Assembly: GCA_052267165.1 (NCBI GenBank)
Contig: JBKQHO010000051.1
Span: 186,001-250,000 of the forward strand
From: CAWICD01 sp052267165
GTDB lineage: Bacteria > Vulcanimicrobiota > Vulcanimicrobiia > Vulcanimicrobiales > Vulcanimicrobiaceae
Length of the DNA stretch: 64,000 bases
Reading direction: 5' to 3'
Position numbers and translations under genes: made by a program. Positions 25,110 through 33,325 of this stretch are shown here, piece after piece. The stretch's first letter is position 1, and each line of letters begins with the position of its first letter. Under the pieces are notes generated by a model, which had not been told where the DNA came from, ran no database searches, and saw only the letters and a program-made list of their open reading frames with translations.

Positions 25110-27331
25110 CCGGCCCAGGCGCAAGGCTGCTGCTCGTGGACGACGACCCGGTCCATCGCGTGCGCGTTCGCTACGTTCTCGAAGATGCCGCCTATCACGT
25201 CGAAGAGGCCGAGACCGGCGAGGAAGCGCTCGAGATGTTAGCCCGCGGCGGCTTCGACGCCGTCTTGCTCGACATCGACCTTCCCGGCATCCGCGGATTC
25301 GACGTGCTGCGCGAGATGTCCGACATGCCCTCCGCCTGCGGGCTTCCGGTGCTCATGATCACCGGACTCGACGGCGGCAGCGTCATCGAGTCGGCTTTCG
25401 CGCTGGGCGCGTACGACTTCATCGCCAAGCCGATCAACGACGCGGTTTTGTTGCAACGCGTTCGCTGGATGCTGCAAGCGCGCAAGAACCAGCGCAAGCT
25501 GGCGATCAGCGAAGAGCGGCTTTCGACGATGGTGCAGGACAAGGCGAACCGGGACGAGCTGACCGGACTCTACAATCGCGCGCACTTCATGCGGTCCGTC
25601 GATTCCGCCATCGCCAAAGCTCAGGCGGACCCTGCGTACGCCTTCACGCTGCTCTTGCTCGATCTGGATCAGTTCAAGCTCGTGAACGACCACCTCGGGT
25701 ATCGCACGGGCGACCGGATCTTGCGCGATCTCGCGCGACGGTTCGAACTCGCGGCGAACACCCGCGACACGCTCGCACGGATCGGGGGGGATGAATTCGG
25801 CCTCTTGATCGATGCGCCCGAAGACGCCGACGAGGCGGGCAAAGTCGCCGCGCGACTGATCATCGAGATCGAGAACAAGCGGCTCGCTCGCGCGGACGAC
25901 ATGAAGATCGCCGCGACCATCGGCATCGTTCACTGGGCGCCCGGGCTGGAGGACGCCGAGTCGCTCTTGCGTGACGCCACGATCGCGCTGGCTTCCGCGC
26001 GGCGCAATCGCGCCGGCTATGCCGTCTTCACGGACGAAATGCGGGCTCAAGCTGAAGAGGCGCAGTGGATTCGCAGCGATCTCTACGGGGTCGTCGAGCG
26101 CGGCGAGTTGCGCTTGTACTTCCAGGCGCTGGTCGACATCGCGACGTCTGAGATTTACGGCTTCGAAGGACTGGCGCGTTGGCAACACCCCACGCGCGGC
26201 TTGCTCCCGCCCTACGTCTTCATCCCGGCCGCTGAGGAGACGGGGCTCATCGTCGAGATCGGGCGCTGGGTGCTGCTGGAAGGCTGCCGCATCGGCCGCG
26301 AGTTTCAGCGCCTGGCGGGTCGAGCGCTGATCGTTAGCCTGAACGTCTCGAGCCAGCAGCTGTTGCACCGCAACTTCCTCGACCACTTGCAAGAAGCGCT
26401 CGATGCGACCTCGATCGACCCTTGCACGGTGCAGCTGGAGATTACCGAAAGCGTCTTTCTCGCGGGCGCAACGGTGGTCGGTGCGCTCTTCGCCCGCATC
26501 CGAGCACTGGGCATACGGATTGCTTTGGACGATTTCGGGACCGGCTACTCATCGCTGAGCTATCTGGAACGCTTCCAGATCGATACGCTCAAGATCGACA
26601 AGTCGTTCGTCGACCGGGTGCACGACGTGTCGGCGAAGTCTGAAGTCCTGCGCATGATCGTCGCGCTCGCGCACGCTCTGGGCGTCGACGTCGTGGCCGA
26701 GGGCATCGAGACGCGCGAGCAGCGCGACGCGCTTGGACGGCTCGGCTGCACGCACCTACAAGGCTATCTGTTCAGCTGCCCAGTCCCGGAAGAGGCCGCG
26801 GCGCGGTTGCTGACGACGGACTTGGGGACGGGCCTCGAGCTGGACACGCTCCTGCGAGAAACACTGACCGATACGAGCGCGGCCGGCCTTTCGGACGAGC
26901 AACGCCGCGAACTGCGGGAGCAAGTCGAAGCGACCATCGAAACGCACTTCCGGTGGCTCGATCGCATGCGGGCGGCAGTCGCCAGCGGCACCTCGTCGCT
27001 CGATCTCGCGACGGTCGCGCGCGAGGATCTCTGCCCGATCGGCGTGTGGCTCAACTCGACGATCTCCGAGACGCTGAAGACGATGCCGCTCTACTACGTG
27101 ACGAAGTCACGGCACGCCGTGTTCCATCGCAGCATGGCGCGCGTGCTGGCGGCCGCCATCGCCCGCAAGCCCGAAGCGGCGATGTCGATGCTCCCCGACG
27201 GCGATTTCACGATGGTGGCCTCGTCGCTGCTGCAGACGTTGCGCGATTGGCTCGCCGTCGCCACCAGCGAGGCCGAACGATGCGGACGAACCGCATCGGC
27301 TTCCGAACCATCTTTTATCCGCATTCACTAA
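25106..27331 (+). CDS. Response regulator with GGDEF, EAL and C-terminal zinc-binding CZB domains
   Basis: 741 residues. A receiver spans 7-125 (acidic DDD at 12-14, phospho-acceptor Asp56, Lys108). The GGDEF domain at about 145-310 has an intact GGDEF at 227-231. The EAL domain at about 320-570 keeps its catalytic set (EGLARW 354-359, SLNVS, LEITES, ALDDFGTG, LKIDKS, AEGIET, LQGY). The C-terminal domain at about 606-690 has His614, Cys643, His670 and His674, with spacing like the 3His/1Cys zinc site of CZB domains such as E. coli DgcZ. It could both make and break c-di-GMP under control of phosphorylation and zinc. Translation is coupled to the hybrid kinase through ATGA. Confidence 0.9.
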   Translation: MTGPGARLLLVDDDPVHRVRVRYVLEDAAYHVEEAETGEEALEMLARGGFDAVLLDIDLPGIRGFDVLREMSDMPSACGLPVLMITGLDGGSVIESAFALGAYDFIAKPINDAVLLQRVRWMLQARKNQRKLAISEERLSTMVQDKANRDELTGLYNRAHFMRSVDSAIAKAQADPAYAFTLLLLDLDQFKLVNDHLGYRTGDRILRDLARRFELAANTRDTLARIGGDEFGLLIDAPEDADEAGKVAARLIIEIENKRLARADDMKIAATIGIVHWAPGLEDAESLLRDATIALASARRNRAGYAVFTDEMRAQAEEAQWIRSDLYGVVERGELRLYFQALVDIATSEIYGFEGLARWQHPTRGLLPPYVFIPAAEETGLIVEIGRWVLLEGCRIGREFQRLAGRALIVSLNVSSQQLLHRNFLDHLQEALDATSIDPCTVQLEITESVFLAGATVVGALFARIRALGIRIALDDFGTGYSSLSYLERFQIDTLKIDKSFVDRVHDVSAKSEVLRMIVALAHALGVDVVAEGIETREQRDALGRLGCTHLQGYLFSCPVPEEAAARLLTTDLGTGLELDTLLRETLTDTSAAGLSDEQRRELREQVEATIETHFRWLDRMRAAVASGTSSLDLATVAREDLCPIGVWLNSTISETLKTMPLYYVTKSRHAVFHRSMARVLAAAIARKPEAAMSMLPDGDFTMVASSLLQTLRDWLAVATSEAERCGRTASASEPSFIRIH

Positions 27332-27464
27332 ATCACGGATAACGTCCGACGCGTCGACCCGATGACGACGCATTCGCTGGATCCGACACTCGTCGTAAGA
27401 TCGACCAGCGAGGCCACTACGATCGCAAGTCTCAACAGAAAGAGCGCACCGAACGGCACTCTGT

Positions 27465-28268
27465 CTATTTTCGGCGCGCAGCCTTCACCGCTGCGTCCAA
27501 CTCCGCCTCGGTGGGCGCTCCCGGAAGCAACTGGTCGCCGACTACAAGCGCAGGAGTACCGCTGATTCCTAAGTCGGCCGCCAGTCGAAGGTCGCGTTGA
27601 ACGGCGGCTTCGATTTCCGGAGTCCGGCCCGCGGCATAAAGAGCGGCCGGATCGAGCCCCAGACTTCTGACCGCTTTGTCCACGGCTGCGCGATCAGAAT
27701 GAGGCGGAACGCGAGCAAAGATCGTCTCGTAGAAATCGGTAAAGCGGCCAAGCCGGGCGGCGGCAAGACCGAGCCTTGCGGCATAGATCGAATCGGGCCC
27801 TAGAATCGGAAGGTTCTTAAACACGATCCTCACGTGCGAATCGCGAGCGACGAGTTTTTCGAGCAGCGGAGCGGTTAGCTTGCAGTACGGGCAACGGAAA
27901 TCGAAGAACTCAGCAACGTTCACATCTCCTCGCGGATTGCCCATCTCCGGCGACCTGCGGTCCGCGAAAAGTTGCGCAAGATGGCTATGAACCGCAGCGG
28001 ATGCGCGCGACTGGTCCAAGAGGGCTTGTCGCGCCCGTTCTGCATCCAGGGCGGAGACGATGGCTTCCGGATGCTTCTCGATGTAGTCTGCGACGATCGC
28101 CTGAATACCCGGCACGTCAAGCGCGGGCGAGGCGCTCACGGCAGCGGAAGACCCAGGCGTAAACACCTGCGCGAGGCGGCCGCCCACGACACCGACACCC
28201 AGGACCGTGGCGATACCGAGCGTAAGGAAGACCCACCAAACTCGCGTCTTCACACTTCGCGCCCTCAC
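27465..28268 (-). CDS. DsbA-family thiol:disulfide oxidoreductase
   Basis: 267 residues. An N-terminal membrane anchor or uncleaved signal (WWVFLTLGIATVLGVGVVGG) is followed by a linker and a thioredoxin fold with the CPYC active site at Cys126/Cys129 in VAEFFDFRCPYCK. The helical insert and the cis-proline loop GISGTPALVVG are present. It resembles ScsC/BdbD-type DsbA proteins that form or shuffle disulfides outside the cytoplasm. The GTG start overlaps the stop of the upstream propeller gene (GTGA), and that protein's C-terminus is Cys-rich, so it is a likely client. Confidence 0.88.
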   Translation of the reverse strand: MRARSVKTRVWWVFLTLGIATVLGVGVVGGRLAQVFTPGSSAAVSASPALDVPGIQAIVADYIEKHPEAIVSALDAERARQALLDQSRASAAVHSHLAQLFADRRSPEMGNPRGDVNVAEFFDFRCPYCKLTAPLLEKLVARDSHVRIVFKNLPILGPDSIYAARLGLAAARLGRFTDFYETIFARVPPHSDRAAVDKAVRSLGLDPAALYAAGRTPEIEAAVQRDLRLAADLGISGTPALVVGDQLLPGAPTEAELDAAVKAARRK

Positions 28269-30985
28269 TGACAGTTATTCGTCGGGCTCGGCGTGCAGCA
28301 CTGGCCGGTCGACCGTTGGCACATCTGAACGAAGTTTCCGCCGGCTGAGATCGTGCCGCAATCCTGCACCGAGCGAAAGAACGTACCGCCGCCGACGTTC
28401 TGACACGTCTGCGCGATGTTCCCGAGGCAACGCTTCTCAACGCCCGGTGAACTGCACGGCGTACTGTTCAAGACTTCCGGTGAGGCATTGCGGTCGTCGA
28501 CAGGCGTCAGGTACGTGTAGCTCGGGCTCAAGAATTGTGCGGAGTTCGGATTGAGCCCATTGAGCGCATTGGGGAAGTTCGCCACGAACACATTGATCGT
28601 CCCGCACATACCCATGTGGTTGACCGAGGAGTACGGCGGCATCGGATTGCTGACCTGAGCGATGTCGCCTTCCCAGCCCGGGTTCGGCGACGTTCCCGTC
28701 AGCAGCTGAGTCACCATGAACGCTTTGAGCTCAAACCACTTGTGGCCTTGCCCGTCGTCAAACGCTTGTTCGCAATCCATGTCGACGTCGAGCATCCAGT
28801 AGTGCATCCCGAAGGTGTTCTCGTCGGCGATCCCATAACCGGCAGTCCAAACATAAGGCTGATTCTTCGCCTGAGCCAAGCTCGTAGTCCAATCCACGGG
28901 CGTTCCGCCGCCTATGTCGGGCGACGGCTGCGCCTGGCCCAATTCGTCGCCGCTCCAGTCGAGGTATGCATCACCCCACCGGTAGACGTTGCTGTGCGGG
29001 TTCAACCAGTTGCGGTGCCGGATGCGGATAGGCCCTCCGCCCTTGGCGCCGCCCCGCACGAAGACGTCCTGACCCGGCTGGGCCTGGGCGTAAATGAAGA
29101 CCACCGTACGCCGGATGTCCCGGGTCGGCGTCGCTGACGGCGGACCAAGTCCGTAAACAACGACTTGCTTGTCGTATGTTGCTTGATACACTTTGCCGTT
29201 GGCAACGAGCGGCGGCGCGAACTTCGTCGACGCACCGACGCGATCGTTGGGCTCCGTTTCACTGTCCCAAATAGGCTGCAGCGTACCGCTTCCGACGGTC
29301 GAGACGTCGTAAGCCCGTAAGATGTTCGGAGTGGGCGCTATGTTCGCATCCGGATCGCTTGGAAGATTTCCGAAAGCCTCGTTGGCCCATAGTATGGCGT
29401 TCGACGTTCCGTTCGCCGAGAGTGACAGGATGCCGCCGGGCATTCCACCCGGTGACGACGTGCCCCACGACGCGGTTTCCGTGCCCCGAGCGACCGGAAC
29501 CGCAGCGAAATGGCCGTCACTGCTCTTTGAGAAGACGTGGACCGCATTGTTCTCACCGTGCACGAAGAGCAGATCATTGAAGTAGATGCCGGTCCCGTGG
29601 ATGTGCGGCGTGCGACCACGGTCGACGTGGCCGATCGTGAACGGGTCGGTCGAAGTGACCTGATTCAAATCGTCGAAGAGCGACGTGTGCCCGTTCCACG
29701 GCTGATAGTCGAACGATGCGACGAACGGAGCGTCGATGAGTGTGGTGAAGTCGCGATGCCCCATGTCGGAACGGTTCACATGATAGTAAACGCCGTCTTT
29801 GCCGCCCACGATCAGGCCCGTTTCGTCGGGGAGAGCGATGACCCCACCGGCAGCAAGATCTTGATCTTTGTGGGCGGAGTCGCGGTCGTCGTCAAGGAAC
29901 GGCGTAAACCAGTCGCTCGTAACGAGGGAACCCGGGTCTGCGGGGTTCCAGGTAAGCCGAACGACGCTCTCGCCCAATTGGTCGACGCCGAACTGCGGGT
30001 TGTACGGGCCGTTGCCGGTCACGACATAGATGTCGCCGTTGCCGTCGACGGCAGGCGCTGCATTCGCCATCCAGACGCCGCCGCCGCCACCGCCGCCCGT
30101 GCTATTGTTGGGATTACTGCACCAGACGTTTGCCGGAGCATTGCCGCTTGCGAGCTTCGAAGTGTCGAACGCGACCACCCAGCCAGGCGGCGTTCCCTGC
30201 CCTTCGCCGCCGGCGAACGCGATCACCAGAGCTTTTGCGCCGCTCGGCTTCGTAGCGAGTGCCAGCCCCGCTCGCTGGATCTGCCGGTACCGGTTAAAGC
30301 CCGTTCCTCCGACGTTGTAGCCGTCGATGAGGACCGAGCCGATCTTGTCTTTGGTCAGATTCGTCATGTCGAGGCCGAAGAGCCGGAAGGTGGGACCGCT
30401 CGTACCGTTCTCGTAACCCCACCGGACGACATAGAGGGTCTTGCTCGCGAGATCGATGACCGGCGTGCTCGCGATGCCCCACTCGGGATGAATCGTAACG
30501 GGCTTGAGGGTGTGGAGATCAGACCCCGTAACCGGGTTCCCGAGCGACCTCACGGAAAGCTGCTTGCCGTCATCCGCGTCAAAAGCGTAGACCGAGTCGT
30601 GCATCGTGGCCACGTAGACGACGTTGTGCGTTCCACCGGCGATGCCGACACCCGACGCGTATAGCGGAGAGCCTTCGATTTCACCGTCGACGCTCATCAC
30701 GAACTGCTTATGGAACTGATTTGCGCCGGAGCTCACGTTTGCGGGCGTAAGGATGGTTTCCGAGGTGTTCGCGCCGGTGCGAAACTGGTCGAAGCTCCGC
30801 TCGAGCACGTTCACCGCTCCGAGTGCAGCAGCGCTCGACCAGGCTACGGCAGTGCAGAACGCCCCTACGGCTACGAGGAGTATGCCGCCAAGGCTCGTCA
30901 CGCGGCTCCGCCTGAGCCTGACGAGATGTTCCGCCAGTGCCGGCGCGGCCACGTTTTTGCGGAGAACCTTCTCGTTCTTCGTCAT
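28265..30985 (-). CDS. Secreted PQQ-like beta-propeller protein with Cys-rich C-terminus
   Basis: About 906 residues. An N-terminal hydrophobic segment (SLGGILLVAVGAFCTAVAW) exports or anchors it. A PQQ/quinoprotein-like propeller covers roughly 60-600, with blades such as VVYVATMHDSVYAFDADDG and ASTPVIDLASKTLYVV. A region beginning RRTVVFIYAQAQPGQDVFVRG resembles the domain of that type in some secreted amylases. The last about 60 residues hold many Cys (TPCSSPGVEKRCLGNIAQTC, then VQMCQRSTGQCCTP). I see no calcium/PQQ motif I would trust. The start at 30985 follows GAGGCGAG; an ATG at 31006 is the alternative. It is co-transcribed with the DsbA-like gene. Confidence 0.78.
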   Translation of the reverse strand: MTKNEKVLRKNVAAPALAEHLVRLRRSRVTSLGGILLVAVGAFCTAVAWSSAAALGAVNVLERSFDQFRTGANTSETILTPANVSSGANQFHKQFVMSVDGEIEGSPLYASGVGIAGGTHNVVYVATMHDSVYAFDADDGKQLSVRSLGNPVTGSDLHTLKPVTIHPEWGIASTPVIDLASKTLYVVRWGYENGTSGPTFRLFGLDMTNLTKDKIGSVLIDGYNVGGTGFNRYRQIQRAGLALATKPSGAKALVIAFAGGEGQGTPPGWVVAFDTSKLASGNAPANVWCSNPNNSTGGGGGGGVWMANAAPAVDGNGDIYVVTGNGPYNPQFGVDQLGESVVRLTWNPADPGSLVTSDWFTPFLDDDRDSAHKDQDLAAGGVIALPDETGLIVGGKDGVYYHVNRSDMGHRDFTTLIDAPFVASFDYQPWNGHTSLFDDLNQVTSTDPFTIGHVDRGRTPHIHGTGIYFNDLLFVHGENNAVHVFSKSSDGHFAAVPVARGTETASWGTSSPGGMPGGILSLSANGTSNAILWANEAFGNLPSDPDANIAPTPNILRAYDVSTVGSGTLQPIWDSETEPNDRVGASTKFAPPLVANGKVYQATYDKQVVVYGLGPPSATPTRDIRRTVVFIYAQAQPGQDVFVRGGAKGGGPIRIRHRNWLNPHSNVYRWGDAYLDWSGDELGQAQPSPDIGGGTPVDWTTSLAQAKNQPYVWTAGYGIADENTFGMHYWMLDVDMDCEQAFDDGQGHKWFELKAFMVTQLLTGTSPNPGWEGDIAQVSNPMPPYSSVNHMGMCGTINVFVANFPNALNGLNPNSAQFLSPSYTYLTPVDDRNASPEVLNSTPCSSPGVEKRCLGNIAQTCQNVGGGTFFRSVQDCGTISAGGNFVQMCQRSTGQCCTPSPTNNCQ

Positions 30986-31136
30986 CGCAACTCGCCTCGT
31001 TTCCATGATCGTATAGCTCGTGACACCGGCGCCGTCAGTAGCACGGTGGCCGGCGAAGCGCCGGCCGCAGACAGCATCTGTTTCACGAAGGGCGTTTGGT
31101 CAGCCGAAAGGGCGCCGATTCGGGGCACGTCGCCGC

Positions 31137-33035
31137 TCATTGCACCAATTGATAGAGATCGACACCGCCGTTATAGTTCGGCACGTAGATTTGGCCTCCG
31201 TCGATCACCGGCGGGTCAAACTTGTTGTACAGAAACTGGATGCCCCATTGTTGCGAGTCCCAGAGTACCTTCAGGGAACCATCTGCCGCGAGGTGTACGG
31301 GGTCGTAGACGAGCAGACGGCCATTGACGACCCCGCCATTGGCATCTCCGTACGGGATGGTGCAGACGAGCAGCGCCGAGTTCGGATCCGCACCGTTGCT
31401 TGACCCCGAACAGAATCCCCCCGGCATTCCCCCCGGAGGATTCCCGCGCACATCTGCGCTCGCATATTCTTGGCTTTGCGCGACATAGGTTAGATTTCCG
31501 GTCGAGCTGACGGCCCACTTGTGCAGTTGCGAATTCTCTCCCCAGGCGAAGAGCGTCCACGATTGCAGCACCGGGTCATAGAACTGCACCGGGGTCATGT
31601 GGAGATGTGCCGTATCGCCCCAAGGAAAGAAATTCAATGTAGCCGGATTTGTCGGACAGGGGTCAACGGGCCCCGGACTCATCGTCAGCCACACCGGAGG
31701 TGCTGCAAGCTTTGCACAGTTCGCCTTCGGGTTCGCGAGATCGGCAAGCGTCGTGCCGCCGAGGTTCGCCGTTTTGATCGGATAGGCGATCCCATCCTTT
31801 CCGGTGGCAATGCAAACGCCGATGGCGAAGATACAAGCGGGCCCGGCCGATCCCCAGTCCTGGTCCCACCACGCGCCTTGAGCGATCTGCGGGAAGACGA
31901 GCAGCACCGGCGTGCCTTGCGCGCTGACGTTCGTTACAAGCTTTGCGTTCGTCAGCCCCGTGCTCGCCGTGCCGCCGACCGGCTTGATCGCTTCCGAGGG
32001 AGCGCTCGCGCCCGCCGGCACCGCGGCCGGAGCCGCCGCTCCCCCCGTTCTCGCGAGGTCGGTCCACGGCGTCCAGTGGTCTGCGATTTGCAGAGCTGCC
32101 GGAACTCCACCACTCGACGGCGTGTACTGCAGCTTGAGGAAGGACTCCGCCCATAAGGTGACACCGTCGAAGGCGCCATTCCCCGTGGTGACATAGAGAA
32201 AGCCTTGCGCATCAGCAGCCGCGCCCTGCGCCGCCATCCATATGCCCCCGCCCTCGCCGGCCGGCGACGACGCGAACATCGCGCTCACCGTGTTGCTTGC
32301 CACGTCGAAGGCAAAGCAATAGCCGGAAGCGCCCGCTTGTATTTCATCGACCGACCCCGAGCAGCCGAACACCGTTTTTAGGCCGTTGACATTCGTCTCC
32401 ACGAGGGCCGAGCGCTGCTTGCGCATCGCCGAGTTGAAGGTTTTCGTTCCACTCGGTTCTTCGATCAGCACCGGCGGAACGAGCTGAGTGCCATCCGCCA
32501 CATTGAGAACGAACATATAGTAACGCGCCGTTTGCGGGTTGCCGGTTTGGTCCGGCGAAATCCAGCACACCTGATAGAGGCGCTGCGTGTCCGGGTCGAT
32601 CACTCCCGTAGAGATGCAGCCCCAGTGATCGTTGACCTGTTTGGAGTCGATACTTTGCGATCCGGTAATCGGCGTGCCCAGCGTGACCTGCCAGATGCCG
32701 GATCCGTCGTGTGCGTCGACGCCCCGCACGACGTCCGCCATCGAAGGAAGCAGCATCACATCGCGGGTTCCGCGGCTCGTCTGGACATTGGGCAGGATGA
32801 GCGGCTGCGCTTCCATCCCGCGCGCGTCCCCGATAACCGGGATGATCGTCGCTCGAGAAATTCCCTTCGAGGTAACCGACGCCTGCGTCAGTTGCGTCTC
32901 GTTCGGATTCCAACCGCTTCTCGAGTTATCCGCAGAGCGGGTGAGCCACGGCACCATGGTGGACTGCGCCGGAGCGCGCTCGGTAGCGCAAAGAAGAAAG
33001 CTCGAGATGAGGAGGCAAAGGCGACCGAACTTCAT
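31137..33035 (-). CDS. Secreted PQQ-like beta-propeller protein, paralogue of its neighbour
   Basis: About 632 residues with a cleavable signal peptide (MKFGRLCLLISSFLLCATER, then APAQ). It shares its layout with the propeller protein at 28265-30985: the start region (TRSADNSRSGWNPNETQLT versus FDQFRTGANTSETILTPANV), a glycine-rich VWMA segment and a GNPPGGMPGG-type segment. It lacks the amylase-like and Cys-rich C-terminal extensions. Several internal cysteines suggest disulfides made by the adjacent DsbA-like enzyme. The ATG at 33035 is chosen because it begins the signal peptide; the upstream part of the frame is not protein-like. Confidence 0.78.
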   Translation of the reverse strand: MKFGRLCLLISSFLLCATERAPAQSTMVPWLTRSADNSRSGWNPNETQLTQASVTSKGISRATIIPVIGDARGMEAQPLILPNVQTSRGTRDVMLLPSMADVVRGVDAHDGSGIWQVTLGTPITGSQSIDSKQVNDHWGCISTGVIDPDTQRLYQVCWISPDQTGNPQTARYYMFVLNVADGTQLVPPVLIEEPSGTKTFNSAMRKQRSALVETNVNGLKTVFGCSGSVDEIQAGASGYCFAFDVASNTVSAMFASSPAGEGGGIWMAAQGAAADAQGFLYVTTGNGAFDGVTLWAESFLKLQYTPSSGGVPAALQIADHWTPWTDLARTGGAAAPAAVPAGASAPSEAIKPVGGTASTGLTNAKLVTNVSAQGTPVLLVFPQIAQGAWWDQDWGSAGPACIFAIGVCIATGKDGIAYPIKTANLGGTTLADLANPKANCAKLAAPPVWLTMSPGPVDPCPTNPATLNFFPWGDTAHLHMTPVQFYDPVLQSWTLFAWGENSQLHKWAVSSTGNLTYVAQSQEYASADVRGNPPGGMPGGFCSGSSNGADPNSALLVCTIPYGDANGGVVNGRLLVYDPVHLAADGSLKVLWDSQQWGIQFLYNKFDPPVIDGGQIYVPNYNGGVDLYQLVQ

Positions 33036-33325
33036 GCATCCTACCATTGCGCGAGAGGGAAGGCCGCGCCGATCCTCGGGGCACAATAATCGGCGCAGCG
33101 AGTAGCAGCGATTATGTCACGCAGGCAGCGCTTTTGCAATAGCTGCAGCTTCTCTGTCGAGCGTCGTTCGTGAACGTCGGAAGGGCGTCATTGCCCGTTG
33201 AATCACGCCAGCTGCCGGCGCGGCGAGACCGAGCGGAGCCGCTCAAGCCGACGGCATACGGACCTTCGTAATTCGAGATAGTGCTTTTCCCCACATAGCC
33301 GTTGCCGGCGCGCGACACGCTGACG

